NCBI RefSeq assembly: GCF_024436415.1
Contig: NZ_JAFMZQ010000001.1
Coordinates: forward strand, 2,480,001-2,544,000
Direction: 5' to 3'
DNA length: 64,000 nt
Source of the DNA: Pedobacter deserti
GTDB lineage: Bacteria; Bacteroidota; Bacteroidia; Sphingobacteriales; Sphingobacteriaceae
The notes under the pieces were generated by a model. The model was not told the origin of the DNA. It saw nothing but the letters and a program-made list of their open reading frames with translations, and did not search any database. Position 1 is the first letter of the stretch; each line of letters begins with the position of its first letter. Of the stretch, positions 1-9,819 are shown piece after piece. The position numbers were made by a program, and so were the translations under genes.

Positions 1-119
1 TCCCTTCCGTCTTCCACAACACTTACAGTCAGGTCGTCCCGAACTTCCTTAACCGCGTGCTCCAGGATAAAAGCAAAATCCTGGTCGTCCTCTACATAAA
101 ATATATCCGGCGAAGCCAT
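1..119 (-). CDS. Response regulator receiver protein (partial, cut by window start)
   Basis: Only the first 39 codons are present; the rest lies left of the window. The reverse complement starts ATG at 119 and reads MASPDIFYVEDDQDFAFILE, the beta1 strand plus acidic pair (E-D-D) of a CheY-like receiver domain. It begins 4 bp after the stop of the bacteriophytochrome kinase on the same strand, so the two are almost certainly one operon and cognate partners. This is the arrangement of Cph1/Rcp1-type phytochrome systems, where a small single-domain regulator follows the kinase. Whether it has an output domain cannot be seen. The family call is secure; the partnership is inferred from spacing. 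Confidence 0.85.
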   Translation of the reverse strand, partial: MASPDIFYVEDDQDFAFILEHAVKEVRDDLTVSVVEDGR

Positions 120-123
120 ATCC

Positions 124-2358
124 CTATTTCTTAAATGCTACATAAAAAGTTGTCCCAACACCCAATTCACTCTCGAACCAAATACGTCCGTTGTGCTTTT
201 CGATAATTCTTTTTACGATGGCCAGGCCAACCCCGGTACCCTCATAATCTCTTACATTTTCCATTCTTTTAAAGAGCTCAAATACTTTATCATGATAGTT
301 CACATCAATACCGATGCCATTATCCTTAATGTTGTAAACAATTTGATCCTTATCCGTTTGCGCCTCAACGCGTACCACCGGAGCTTCAGAACGCTGACTG
401 TATTTTACCGCATTTCCGATCAGGTTGGAAAACACCTGAGAGATCAGCGTATGGTCGCCCTCCAGGTCCGGACAGTCGCCAAACTCAATCTTAACATGCT
501 CCGCTTTCAGTGCCGAAATCACCTCTGTACTGATTTCTGAAAGCAGTTTAGGCATATCGATCTGCACAAAATCAATTTCCGAACGGCCCACTCTGGCCAG
601 CTTTAAAATCTCGTTGATCAGAAATCCCATCTTATCTGCCCCTGCAACCACACGATTGAGTAAACTTTTCCCCCGTTCGTCGAGGTCCTTATGCTGAGCC
701 AGAAATAATTCCGTATAACTTTTTATCGAGGTCAGCGGCGTACGCAGATCATGCGAAATCGTGTAACTGAAGGTGTCCAGTTCATCGTACGCCAGTTTAA
801 GTCGTTCATTGAGCTGCCTGATCTCGTTGGCCCGCTGGTTGATGGTCGTAATGATCCTTTCACGTAGTTTAAGCACCGTAGATATTTCAATTTGCGACCA
901 CCGAGCCGAAGTGTTCTTCACGATCTGCGCCCAGCTCTCAAACGAATTTCTCGGAGAAAGCATCATAAGTCCTGCAGGTGCGTTCGGATCCGTATCCTGC
1001 GCGGGCTCCATAGGCTTCTCCGGATTTCCGGCCCAGTTTATCGTTCTGATCTGTTCCGGTTTAAACCAAACAATCAGTTCACCCAGTTCACGCGAAAGCA
1101 TGCATGCAAAAATACCGCTTGCTGTGTCTGCATACTTCTTCGCAGGAGTGTATACCTCCGGAAACTGGCTGGTATGGTAAATGGACTCCGACATATTCCT
1201 TTTCAGCCATTTGAAGATGTCCTTTAAATCTTCTTCCGAGGGCGTCTCACCCAGGGTGTGCATTTCATCCTCAAACAAGATGGCCACGCCAGACGCATGA
1301 GTAACCTGCTGAAGGTTATACTTATACTTAGTCAGCGCAGCAATCAGATCGGCATCCTTTTCCAGGTAGCTGCCGATTTCCTGAACGGCCTCCTTAAGCA
1401 CATTATCGCGCTCTGTTTCTTCCTCCATTTCGCGGTATTCTAAGGCCGAGGACAAGATCTGACCAATCAGTTTAGCACCCTCTCTGGCCTTGTAGTCAAT
1501 AAATTTCGGACTGTAGCTATGGCAGGCGATCAGTCCCCATAACTCCCCATTGCTGATCAGCGAAATACTGAAACTCGAGGCCACGCCCATATTCTTGAGA
1601 TACTGAATATGTACAGGCGAAACCGCACGCAAACAAGAATGCGTCAGGTCAAGCGGCTTGTTCGGCTCGAAAGTCAGGATAGGCGAAGCCTCCGCGTTAA
1701 CATCAGCGATGATCCGGGTGTAATTCAGTTTGTAAAGCTCCCGGGCCTGTTTAGGAATATCCGAAGCAGGGTAGTGGAGACCGAAAAACGGTTCCAGGTC
1801 GTCATTCTTTACTTCTGCTACCACTTCACCGTGACCATCTTCCTGGAACTTATAGATCATTACACGATCGTACTCAATAACGTTCTTAACCTCCCTGGCC
1901 GCATTATGAAGCAAACCTGCCAGCGATTTGTTCGCCAGAATTTCCGAAACCGACCTGCCGATCACGTTCTGAATATCATATTCCAATGTGGCCGGCTCAA
2001 ACTCCAGCACAAAGTCGGTGGCCGACTGATGCATCACGAGGTAAGCAGGCTCTCCGTTAACAAGCAGTCGGTACGGGTTTACCGCATCAAAACTCTGCTG
2101 GGTCCTGCCAATTTTAATAAGGGCAGGGAAATCGACTTCCTGTGATCCCTGGCTAAAGCTCCCCGACAGCTCGCCGATATGCTTGCCCAGCAAATCCTTT
2201 GCGCTCACGTTCAGATAGGTTTGCACATTTTCGCTTGCATAGGTAATCAAATGGCTTTCGCCATCTACCGCAATCAGGCACCCGTGCGATTGGACTTTCC
2301 CTGGAATATGTATTGGCTCTCTGTCACAATTCGTCAGGTCAACGGTAATGTTATTCAT
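124..2358 (-). CDS. bphP: Bacteriophytochrome sensor histidine kinase
   Basis: 744-residue red/far-red photoreceptor kinase. Domain order is PAS (about 10-120), GAF (about 140-310), PHY (about 320-500), HisKA and HATPase (about 520-744). Cys11 in NCDREPIHIPG is the biliverdin-attachment cysteine typical of bacteriophytochromes. The GAF holds the PASDIP motif at 197-202 and the CLRAVSPVH stretch ending at His250. The PHY tongue PRxSF motif is at 469-473. The phospho-acceptor is His536 in SYTISHDLRTPL, followed by an N box near 645 and G boxes (DNGIGID, GTGVGLAIV). No transmembrane segment is visible, so it should be cytosolic. It uses biliverdin, which the heme oxygenase at 44835-45395 could supply. 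A response regulator follows 4 bp downstream. The start ATG at 2358 keeps the short N-terminal tail before the cysteine. Confidence 0.97.
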   Translation of the reverse strand: MNNITVDLTNCDREPIHIPGKVQSHGCLIAVDGESHLITYASENVQTYLNVSAKDLLGKHIGELSGSFSQGSQEVDFPALIKIGRTQQSFDAVNPYRLLVNGEPAYLVMHQSATDFVLEFEPATLEYDIQNVIGRSVSEILANKSLAGLLHNAAREVKNVIEYDRVMIYKFQEDGHGEVVAEVKNDDLEPFFGLHYPASDIPKQARELYKLNYTRIIADVNAEASPILTFEPNKPLDLTHSCLRAVSPVHIQYLKNMGVASSFSISLISNGELWGLIACHSYSPKFIDYKAREGAKLIGQILSSALEYREMEEETERDNVLKEAVQEIGSYLEKDADLIAALTKYKYNLQQVTHASGVAILFEDEMHTLGETPSEEDLKDIFKWLKRNMSESIYHTSQFPEVYTPAKKYADTASGIFACMLSRELGELIVWFKPEQIRTINWAGNPEKPMEPAQDTDPNAPAGLMMLSPRNSFESWAQIVKNTSARWSQIEISTVLKLRERIITTINQRANEIRQLNERLKLAYDELDTFSYTISHDLRTPLTSIKSYTELFLAQHKDLDERGKSLLNRVVAGADKMGFLINEILKLARVGRSEIDFVQIDMPKLLSEISTEVISALKAEHVKIEFGDCPDLEGDHTLISQVFSNLIGNAVKYSQRSEAPVVRVEAQTDKDQIVYNIKDNGIGIDVNYHDKVFELFKRMENVRDYEGTGVGLAIVKRIIEKHNGRIWFESELGVGTTFYVAFKK

Positions 2359-2391
2359 GTAATGTTAGTCGTGTATGATAAGGATACCGCA

Positions 2392-2399
2392 CAAAAATA
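2392..2399 (-). promoter_or_regulatory. Candidate -7 element upstream of bphP
   Basis: The minus strand reads TATTTTTG, matching the Bacteroidota -7 consensus TAnnTTTG, about 33 bp before the bphP ATG. No clear -33 TTG at the usual spacing was found, so this is a weak call. Confidence 0.35.
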
Positions 2400-2478
2400 T
2401 CAGAAATTTGAACAATTAAAATAGCGGCCCTTAAAATGTAAAGGAGTACTAACAACCAGCAGGAGTATTTGTTTGTAT

Positions 2479-4275
2479 TTACTCGGAAATAATAAGCCAT
2501 TGTTCTTTTGTAACCCGATTTTTGTCGAGCACCGGCTTAATCAAGTAACGAAATTTTTCCTCGTCGGGCTGCCTTACTGCTACCAGCACAGCATGCCTGC
2601 CGCATAGAAAAGCCATTACTTTACCCTGTGGAAGATCAAAGCGGATCGACCTGCGTTGGGACAGTGAACTAAACAGCCCCATTGTATGGTAAAGCTGCGT
2701 GCACAAGCCACAGCACAGGGCAGCGATCAACAGTTGCTTTTTGCCGTGCGAAAAGGCAAACACCAATAATACACCACTAAGTGTAATCAGCACAAGTTCC
2801 GTCCGGTCAACCCAAATACCCGAAATGGTCGAACCCGGCATACCTGCAATCGCATTCAATCCCCGGTGCATCAGGTCTATCAAATATCCCAGTACGCCAG
2901 CCAGAAAACCGGCCCGCAACAAAAGCAGCGCAATACCCAGGTACATGATCATCGTAAGCGGCAGCAGCACAAACAGGTTGCTGACCAGAAAGCAGACCGG
3001 AAACTGATGAAAATAGTAGATGCTTAGCGGGAAAGTAGCCAGTTGCGCGGCAATCGACATGCATACCGAGCTCCAGAAAAAAGCAACGACGCGGTTAGGC
3101 GGACGGTATAATCCCTCAAACTTTGGCTGCAGCCACATCAAACCAAACACCGCCAGGAAAGACAGCTGAAAGCCTACATCCCATACCAGAAACGGATCAG
3201 CTACCAGCATCACGAGCGCTGTAAATGCAAGTACGTTGTAGTTATTGGCCGGCCTTGAAGCGGCTCGCGATAATATTAAAACACTGATCATCACGGCTGC
3301 CCGCAGGGCAGAAGGCGAGAGGCCGGTTAGCACCGTATACCCCCAGATCAAAAGCAACATCAGCATCGTCCGGATGGTCCTGAGCAAACGCCCGCCATCC
3401 ATGAACCTGAGCAGCCAGGTAAGCACCATGTAGATCATTCCCACATGCATGCCGGATACCGAAAGGGCATGAATGATTCCCGTGCCCGCATACATCGTCA
3501 GCGTACGCTGATCCAATTCAGCTTTATAACCTAATATCAGCGCCGAGAGCAGCGCCTGATGATCCGCTTTTGAAATCACCTTCCGGTAATACGATACCTG
3601 CTGCGCCCGCAATTTAAAAGCAAAAGCCTGAACCGGGTTTCCCTTATCCCTCGCAAGCAGCCTAACCTTACTTTCTTCCAGGAAAGCTTGGTGATACACA
3701 TTCTTCGCAGCCAGCCATGCCCGATAATCAAACTGCCCCTCATGTTGCGGTGCTTTCGGCTTGCGATATTTTGCCGGGATCAACAATTCATCACCGTAAC
3801 GCAACTTAGGCAAGGCGGCCGGACTATCGCGCCTCAGGTATACCTGCAACCTGCCTAGGGTACTCCGCACGGTATCCAGCCCGCAGGCGGTCACAGCAGC
3901 CGTAAAGGCGACCGAACCTGGCTTATCATGTGGTTCCGTATCTACCCTGATGCGCAGGTAGCCGCTCCGGGGCAGGTGCGAAAAGTGTTGTTGCCGGTCA
4001 GATTGCTGGTGAAGCAGGCAGCATATACCACCCAGCAAGAAAAGCAGCAGATAAAGTAGTAAACCGATAATAAGCTTGTAGCGGTACATCCTCAGCCGGG
4101 CATACAGCAGGTTTACCACACATAAGCAGATAAATAGTATACTGCTTAGGGCGACCAACAAGCCAAGCAGGCTACTCTGCCGCAAGGCATAAAATACACA
4201 TAAACCAAGCACAAAAGGCAAGGTAATTCGCGCCAGTGTAATGTCAGACAAACCATTGTTTTTCAAATGTTTCAA
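2479..4275 (-). CDS. comEC: ComEC/Rec2-family DNA-uptake channel protein
   Basis: Integral membrane protein of the ComEC/Rec2 competence family, which carries single-stranded DNA across the inner membrane. The 598-residue product has hydrophobic N-terminal helices, a soluble DUF4131-like region, and then the competence core with HALSVSGMHVG at 269-279, followed by GLSPSALRAAVM and many membrane helices. It ends soon after the last helices and lacks the C-terminal metallo-beta-lactamase domain seen in Bacillus ComEC, a form I recall as common in Bacteroidota. The reading frame is open to 4407, but that would bury the gene in the upstream neighbour. I chose the TTG at 4275, which overlaps the neighbour's TGA (TTGA), implying translational coupling; the next in-frame ATG lies some 60 codons further on. 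The HhH-domain gene upstream is a fitting partner. Confidence 0.88.
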   Translation of the reverse strand: MKHLKNNGLSDITLARITLPFVLGLCVFYALRQSSLLGLLVALSSILFICLCVVNLLYARLRMYRYKLIIGLLLYLLLFLLGGICCLLHQQSDRQQHFSHLPRSGYLRIRVDTEPHDKPGSVAFTAAVTACGLDTVRSTLGRLQVYLRRDSPAALPKLRYGDELLIPAKYRKPKAPQHEGQFDYRAWLAAKNVYHQAFLEESKVRLLARDKGNPVQAFAFKLRAQQVSYYRKVISKADHQALLSALILGYKAELDQRTLTMYAGTGIIHALSVSGMHVGMIYMVLTWLLRFMDGGRLLRTIRTMLMLLLIWGYTVLTGLSPSALRAAVMISVLILSRAASRPANNYNVLAFTALVMLVADPFLVWDVGFQLSFLAVFGLMWLQPKFEGLYRPPNRVVAFFWSSVCMSIAAQLATFPLSIYYFHQFPVCFLVSNLFVLLPLTMIMYLGIALLLLRAGFLAGVLGYLIDLMHRGLNAIAGMPGSTISGIWVDRTELVLITLSGVLLVFAFSHGKKQLLIAALCCGLCTQLYHTMGLFSSLSQRRSIRFDLPQGKVMAFLCGRHAVLVAVRQPDEEKFRYLIKPVLDKNRVTKEQWLIISE

Positions 4276-6299
4276 AACTGATACCTTAACTGTAGTTTGA
4301 AGTCTGATTTCTGTCTGCCCTGTATCTCGTCGAGGCCGGTCCCCACAGTCTCCCGGTCCGAATACCGGTATATGGCATACCTTAGCCAGAGGTCGCCCGA
4401 CCCCCACAAACGCAGGCGAACATTCTGATAAAACCGTAGGCCCTTACCGCTGTATGCCGCCGACCCCGCACCATAGAGCACATCATCCTCGTAGGCATAA
4501 ATCCGGCTGTTGTAGGAAGGTGTGCAGAAAAAAGCCAGGCGGACATTAAACGACATCCAACCACGAAGCGGCTTATAGTCTGCATCCTGCATCACGGCCC
4601 AGCCGGTTTCTTTAATCGCAGCCTTCTCATACCCGCTAAGCTCCGTACGGTGATGAAGCGCAATGCGCGGTCCCCACTTCCAGCTCCCGTCTAACCGGAG
4701 CGTTTGCTTCACGACGGGAACCACACCTTCGCCTCCGCCATCGGCATTTTGCTGCTTACGTTCTACCTTATACCTCAGTAAAAATCTGCTCTGCTTATTA
4801 GGCGTGTAGGTCGCCTGTCCGAGTGTCTCATAACCCGACGAAGGCGCATCAACGCGGTATTTGAGCCATGGAAAGCGAAAATAGTCGCCATACACAGAAA
4901 ACAGCCACTTTTTTCTGATGCTGTAATTGAACCCAGTGTAAAAGCCTCGTTCATTGCTGGTCTCAGTGCCTTCGCCGGGGGCGCGACTAAAGAAGTTATG
5001 ATAGTCGCGGTCATAGCGCCGGTACAAGATTACCCATGAGAGTCGCGGCGATAAGCTGCTTAGCATACCATTTACAAAAGCCCAGCCGGAGCCGATACTA
5101 TTGGCCGCCTCACCGTATATATAGGTATTCTTCCAGGTATAGCTGTAATGAAAACCCGCATTGCTGAGTTCTCTGCCCTCAAAGCTGTACTTGTTGTACA
5201 ACTGATTGCCAGTTACGAAGCGATGTCCGAAGCCGGAATGATGGGCGACCAGCCCCACACTCAGATCTGAACGGTGATATTGCAGGGCTGTACCGTACAG
5301 GGTGTGGGACAGACTGTGCTGGTTCTTTCGCTCGGTAGTTGTGCGGTGCAGGCCGGTCGACCCGATATTCTGTAGGGTAAATCCGTCCTCCGCTTGTTTC
5401 AAACTTGCATCCAGGCGGCGCCTTGAAACAAAAGCTGTCAGGTCAAGGTGCTGCGTCAGACGAATACTTGCTGCAGAGCCCCTGAAAAAGGAGAGCTCGT
5501 TGGCCGAGTAATAAGGTTTAAGTCCGGTCTCATTGGCAGCCACACTGGTTACATCCGGTCCCTTGCCATAAGCGAACCCCGACCATAAGGTGAGGCCCTG
5601 GCCGAACTGCAGACTGTAGTCGCCCAGCACCATGCGTTTCAGCCGGCCGCGATTATACAGTGCTACGTGAAAGGAGAGGTGATCGGGACTATACTTGTTA
5701 AGCCAGGATTCTCCAGCGTCTTTTTCAGCTATTAAGGCAACCGAGAAGCGCTTGTCGACCGTATACTTATACCGCATCAGCACCTTGTCGGGGCCGCCCA
5801 GATATCTGCTGCCAGACAAATCCTTGAAACCCTTCTGTTGTTCCAGCAGCCGGCCATACCTCAGCATCAGGTCATGTTTGCCTTCGATGGCCACCCCAGT
5901 CCCCGAAAACCCACTACCCGCGCTGCCCACATACACGAAAGGACTCAGTCTCGAGAGCGTCAGCTCGTCGAAGCCCTCAACCACCTGCATTTCCACAAAA
6001 TCCTGCAGTTCGCCATTGGCCTTAATATGGTTCAGCAGGTTTGCAATTTGCAGGGGGGAAAGAAACAACAACTCTTTCAGTTGCCCGGCGTCGGCCCGGT
6101 TCAGGTCCAGAGGGTGTTTACGCAGATAAATAAGCCGTTCCGTCAACTCCGACCAATCCGTATCCTCGGGCAAGGTCTCCGAAAGCTGTTCAATGATATC
6201 TTTAATAACATCCGTCTCCTGCGCGCCGGCACGCAAAGCCGTTAACCCCAAAGCTCCGGGCAACAAAAACACGCATAGAAATAATCTGACGGTAGACAT
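4272..6299 (-). CDS. Helix-hairpin-helix protein with predicted outer-membrane beta-barrel
   Basis: 675 residues. The N-terminus is a signal peptide (MSTVRLFLCVFLLPGALGL, ending around AGAQ). Residues about 50-120 hold ComEA-like helix-hairpin-helix motifs (HPLDLNRADAGQLKELLFLS, then a second repeat around ELQDFVEMQVVEG), which bind DNA non-specifically. The rest is rich in alternating aromatic strands and ends in LQLRYQF; a terminal Phe is typical of outer-membrane barrels. The gene ends inside the start of comEC. The simplest reading is an envelope DNA receptor that works with ComEC, but that role is inferred from domain and context. The family is widespread in Bacteroidota and has no symbol that I know. 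Confidence 0.8.
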   Translation of the reverse strand: MSTVRLFLCVFLLPGALGLTALRAGAQETDVIKDIIEQLSETLPEDTDWSELTERLIYLRKHPLDLNRADAGQLKELLFLSPLQIANLLNHIKANGELQDFVEMQVVEGFDELTLSRLSPFVYVGSAGSGFSGTGVAIEGKHDLMLRYGRLLEQQKGFKDLSGSRYLGGPDKVLMRYKYTVDKRFSVALIAEKDAGESWLNKYSPDHLSFHVALYNRGRLKRMVLGDYSLQFGQGLTLWSGFAYGKGPDVTSVAANETGLKPYYSANELSFFRGSAASIRLTQHLDLTAFVSRRRLDASLKQAEDGFTLQNIGSTGLHRTTTERKNQHSLSHTLYGTALQYHRSDLSVGLVAHHSGFGHRFVTGNQLYNKYSFEGRELSNAGFHYSYTWKNTYIYGEAANSIGSGWAFVNGMLSSLSPRLSWVILYRRYDRDYHNFFSRAPGEGTETSNERGFYTGFNYSIRKKWLFSVYGDYFRFPWLKYRVDAPSSGYETLGQATYTPNKQSRFLLRYKVERKQQNADGGGEGVVPVVKQTLRLDGSWKWGPRIALHHRTELSGYEKAAIKETGWAVMQDADYKPLRGWMSFNVRLAFFCTPSYNSRIYAYEDDVLYGAGSAAYSGKGLRFYQNVRLRLWGSGDLWLRYAIYRYSDRETVGTGLDEIQGRQKSDFKLQLRYQF

Positions 6300-6396
6300 A
6301 CGCCGTCAAATCAGCCATTATTTTTCCTTAAAGCAAAATGGATAACCGGTTAAGTTAAAACACAACTGAATATCAGCCAGATATTTTGAAGCGGAT

Positions 6397-6732
6397 TTAA
6401 ATCTCCTCGTTCAGTTTTAGCAGGAAATCTTTAAGGCGTTCCAGCGAAGCGATGATCTTCTGATTTTCCTTCACCTCACCGCTATTGTTTTTCATATGCT
6501 CCTTAGCACCTTTAAGCGTAAAACCCTTGTCGTCTACCAAGTGAAAGATGATTTTCAAATTCTCGATATCCTCTGGCGTGAAGAGCCTGTTGCCTTTTTT
6601 ATTCTTCTTAGGCTGCAGTACGTCAAACTCCTTTTCATAAAATCTGATCTGCGAAGCGTTTACACCAAACATCTCGGTCACTTCACCCATGGTGTAGTAC
6701 ATTTTATTGATTTCCCGTTCTTTGTAAGGCAT
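6397..6732 (-). CDS. MerR-family transcriptional regulator
   Basis: 111-residue protein with an N-terminal MerR winged helix: YYTMGEVTEMFGVNASQIRF is helix-turn-helix 1 and helix 2, followed by the KKNKKGNRLFTPEDIENL wing. The C-terminal helix (about 75-111) is short and has no ligand or metal-binding cysteines, so the effector is unknown. The frame is open back to 6816, but I chose the ATG at 6732 because the sequence from MPYKEREINKMYYTMGEV onward resembles the conserved start of this family in Bacteroidota. It is divergent from alaS with about 150 bp between them. Confidence 0.88.
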   Translation of the reverse strand: MPYKEREINKMYYTMGEVTEMFGVNASQIRFYEKEFDVLQPKKNKKGNRLFTPEDIENLKIIFHLVDDKGFTLKGAKEHMKNNSGEVKENQKIIASLERLKDFLLKLNEEI

Positions 6733-6855
6733 CTTGATATTGATTATTAACGATTTACAGCTTTTATTTGAAGTTGTCAAACTTAGATAAAGTTTAGCAA
6801 CAAACCATAGAACCACCGGAAATTTTTTTCGCCATTCACCTTAGCGGAATTATGC

Positions 6856-6863
6856 TAATTTTG
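6856..6863 (+). promoter_or_regulatory. Candidate -7 promoter element of alaS
   Basis: TAATTTTG matches TAnnTTTG and lies 20 bp before the alaS ATG. A T-rich stretch near 6826-6832 occupies the -33 zone without a clean TTTG. Confidence 0.45.
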
Positions 6864-6883
6864 CCCTATTCAAATCTTATTAC

Positions 6884-9583
6884 ATGACAGCTAAGGAAAT
6901 CAGACAGGCATTTTTGGAGTTTTTTAAATCAAAGCAGCACAATATCGTGCCTTCGGCGCCAATTGTTATAAAAAACGATCCCACGTTAATGTTCACCAAC
7001 GCGGGGATGAACCAGTTTAAAGACCTGTTCCTTGGCGAAGCCGCAATCAAATACCCGCGTGTGGCCGATACGCAGCGTTGTCTTCGTGTTTCAGGAAAGC
7101 ATAACGACCTCGAAGAGGTTGGTATCGATACCTATCACCATACCATGTTTGAAATGCTGGGCAATTGGAGCTTTGGCGATTATTTCAAGAAAGAAGCCAT
7201 TGCCTGGAGCTGGGAATTGCTGACCGAGGTGTATAAGATTCCTAAAGACCAACTGTACGTCTCTATTTTCGAGGGCGATGAAAAGGAGGGTTTGCCACGG
7301 GATACGGAAGCCTACGAATTATGGAAACAGTTTGTGCCGGAAGACCGCATCATCCTGGGAAATAAAAAAGACAATTTCTGGGAAATGGGCGATACCGGAC
7401 CATGCGGACCATGCTCCGAAATTCATGTCGACTGCCGCTCTGCCGAAGAACGTGCGCAGGTAGAGGGTAAGTCTTTGGTCAACGCCGACCATCCTCAGGT
7501 CATAGAGATCTGGAATAATGTATTCATGCAGTTCAACCGGTTGAAAGACGGCTCATTACACCCATTACCTGCACAACACGTAGATACAGGTATGGGTTTT
7601 GAACGCTTAGTTCGCGTCCTGCAGCAGAAGCAGTCGAATTACGATACGGATGTATTCCAGCCGCTTATTCAGCATATTGCTGCGCACGCAGGGGTGGTTT
7701 ACGGTGCTGATGAGAAAACGGATATTGCGATGCGTGTGATGGCCGATCATATCCGGGCGATATCTTTTGTGATTGCCGACGGACAATTGCCGTCCAACAA
7801 TAAAGCAGGTTATGTGATCCGACGCATTCTGCGTCGCGCAGTACGCTATGCATATACCTTCCTTAACCTTAAAGAGCCTTTCCTGAACCAGCTGGTGCCG
7901 GTATTGGCGCAACAGTTTGAGGGTGTCTTTGAGGAGCTTGCCCTGCAGCAGGATTTCGTACAGAAGGTGATCCTGGAAGAAGAACTTTCCTTCCTGCGTA
8001 CACTGGCTACCGGGATACAGCGCTTTGAAAGCTATATCAAAAAGCAGGCAGATCACCTGATGTCTGAAAACGCCATAGAGCCTGAAAAGGCCTTTGAGGA
8101 CCCATGGGTGTACAGCATACTGAAAGATCAGATGGTGATTTCGGGCGAATTCGCTTTCGAACTGAACGATACCTATGGGTTTCCGATCGACCTCACCGAA
8201 CTGATGGCCAGGGAGAAAAACTGGCAGGTAGACATGGAGGAATACAACGCCGCTCTACTGCGACAAAAAGAGCGTTCACGCGCCGCTACGTCGATAGATA
8301 CGGGCGATTGGGTGAATATTAATGAAGATCTGGAGACGGAGTTTACAGGTTACGACGAAGTTGAGGCCGAAACCCAGATCATCAAATACCGCAAGGTTCT
8401 TTCTAAAGGTAAAGAGCAATATCAGATCGTGCTGAGCAAAACGCCTTTTTATGCAGAAGGTGGCGGACAGGTAGGCGATACTGGTCGACTGGAGGATCAC
8501 AGTCGAATGTTCTCTGTAGAGATTACCGATACACGCAAGGAAAACGGCATCACGGTACATTACAGCGATGCGTTGCCGGAAGATCCGGAAGGTAAGTTCT
8601 ATGCGGTGATAGATGAGGACAAACGTCTGCTTACTCAAGCTAACCACACCGCTACACACTTGCTCCACGCTGCATTAAAGCGCGTGCTGGGCAGCCACGT
8701 CAACCAGAAAGGTTCACTCGTTAATGCAGACTACCTGCGGTTCGACTTCTCGCATTTTGCTAAGGTTACCGACGAGCAGCTGGCCGAGATCGAGCACCTG
8801 GTAAACCAGAAAGTCAGGGAAAACATTCCTTTAAAAGAGCAGCGTTATGTGCCTTACGATCAGGCTATTTCAAGTGGAGTTACGGCTTTGTTTGGCGAGA
8901 AGTATGGCGACCTGGTACGTATCATCACTTTCGACGATCATTACTCAAAAGAACTCTGCGGCGGTACGCATGCCAAGGCTACAGGCGATATCGGATACTT
9001 CAAGATAACCGCCGAGAGTGCCGTTGCCGCAGGCGTAAGACGTATCGAGGCGATTACGGCCGACAAAGCTGAGGCGTTTATCCTCGATCAGAACCGTGAA
9101 CTTAACGAGCTTAGGGCACTGCTTAAAAACAGTAAAGACCTGAAAGGAAGTGTGCTGGCCCTGATTGAAGAAAACAACAAACTGAAGAAAGAGGCAGAGA
9201 AAGCGCTGATAGAGCAATCGGCCAACCTGAAGCATGAGATCGTTCATCATGTGAAGACCCATAACGGCATCAATATGATCGCAACGCATGTCGACCTGCC
9301 CTCGGCCGATGCCGTCAAAAACCTGGCATTTGCCGTGAAGGACCTGGTAGACGACCTGTTCCTGGTGCTTACCACGCTGATCGACGATAAGCCGGGTATC
9401 ACCGTAATGCTTTCGGAAAACCTCGTGAAAGATAAAGGCCTGAACGCCTCCAACATTGTGCGCGAACTGGCTAAAGAGATTCAGGGCGGAGGCGGTGGTC
9501 AGCCTTTTTACGCCACTGCAGGCGGTAAAAACAAAGAGGGACTAGCCAATGTACTTACAAAAGCAGAGGCGCTAATTGCTTAG
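6884..9583 (+). CDS. alaS: Alanine--tRNA ligase
   Basis: 899 residues, close to the usual 870-900. It charges tRNA-Ala with alanine in the cytosol. The N-terminal class II catalytic core begins MTAKEIRQAFLEFFKSK and includes FTNAGMNQFKDLFLG (motif 1 region) and MGDTGPCGPCSEIH. The editing domain carries its zinc ligands as H588-x3-H592 (HTATH) and C692-x3-H696 (CGGTH). The C-terminal coiled coil and C-Ala domain end with the glycine-rich GGGGGQPFYATAGG. All hallmark residues are present and there is no sign of truncation. It appears monocistronic, with a perfect hairpin at its stop codon. Confidence 0.99.
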   Translation: MTAKEIRQAFLEFFKSKQHNIVPSAPIVIKNDPTLMFTNAGMNQFKDLFLGEAAIKYPRVADTQRCLRVSGKHNDLEEVGIDTYHHTMFEMLGNWSFGDYFKKEAIAWSWELLTEVYKIPKDQLYVSIFEGDEKEGLPRDTEAYELWKQFVPEDRIILGNKKDNFWEMGDTGPCGPCSEIHVDCRSAEERAQVEGKSLVNADHPQVIEIWNNVFMQFNRLKDGSLHPLPAQHVDTGMGFERLVRVLQQKQSNYDTDVFQPLIQHIAAHAGVVYGADEKTDIAMRVMADHIRAISFVIADGQLPSNNKAGYVIRRILRRAVRYAYTFLNLKEPFLNQLVPVLAQQFEGVFEELALQQDFVQKVILEEELSFLRTLATGIQRFESYIKKQADHLMSENAIEPEKAFEDPWVYSILKDQMVISGEFAFELNDTYGFPIDLTELMAREKNWQVDMEEYNAALLRQKERSRAATSIDTGDWVNINEDLETEFTGYDEVEAETQIIKYRKVLSKGKEQYQIVLSKTPFYAEGGGQVGDTGRLEDHSRMFSVEITDTRKENGITVHYSDALPEDPEGKFYAVIDEDKRLLTQANHTATHLLHAALKRVLGSHVNQKGSLVNADYLRFDFSHFAKVTDEQLAEIEHLVNQKVRENIPLKEQRYVPYDQAISSGVTALFGEKYGDLVRIITFDDHYSKELCGGTHAKATGDIGYFKITAESAVAAGVRRIEAITADKAEAFILDQNRELNELRALLKNSKDLKGSVLALIEENNKLKKEAEKALIEQSANLKHEIVHHVKTHNGINMIATHVDLPSADAVKNLAFAVKDLVDDLFLVLTTLIDDKPGITVMLSENLVKDKGLNASNIVRELAKEIQGGGGGQPFYATAGGKNKEGLANVLTKAEALIA

Positions 9584-9589
9584 CGCCTC
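9566..9589 (+). terminator. Perfect hairpin spanning the alaS stop codon
   Basis: GAGGCGCTAA and TTAGCGCCTC form a perfect 10-bp stem with a TTGC loop; the alaS stop TAG (9581-9583) lies inside the right arm. There is no run of T after it on the plus strand, so it may protect the 3' end or slow polymerase rather than act as a classical intrinsic terminator. Confidence 0.5.
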
Positions 9590-9615
9590 CTTAACTAAAC
9601 CGTAATTAAACCACA

Positions 9616-9819
9616 TCAATCCGTCAGCTCTTCCGTATCATCGTGGGATACGTCGCCCAGCAGGGCGTCTGTATTTTGCGCTTTGTCCGGGTTGCTCTCT
9701 TCCGGATCAGTTTCCGGTACGTAAGCTTCAGGTTTAATATCGCGATCGTGTCCCGGCTTGGCCGGAACAGCGGTGCCCGTCAGGTTTGAACCCAGCGGCT
9801 TTTCATGTTCATTTTCCAT
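9616..9819 (-). CDS. Small acidic hypothetical protein
   Basis: 67-residue product starting MENEHEKPLGSNLTG, very rich in Asp, Glu and Pro, without a signal peptide or membrane helix and probably disordered. The frame opens at 9885, but the ATG at 9819 is preceded by GGAGG (AACGGAGGCATTATG), an unusually clear Shine-Dalgarno for this phylum, and decides the start. I do not recognise a family. Confidence 0.6.
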   Translation of the reverse strand: MENEHEKPLGSNLTGTAVPAKPGHDRDIKPEAYVPETDPEESNPDKAQNTDALLGDVSHDDTEELTD

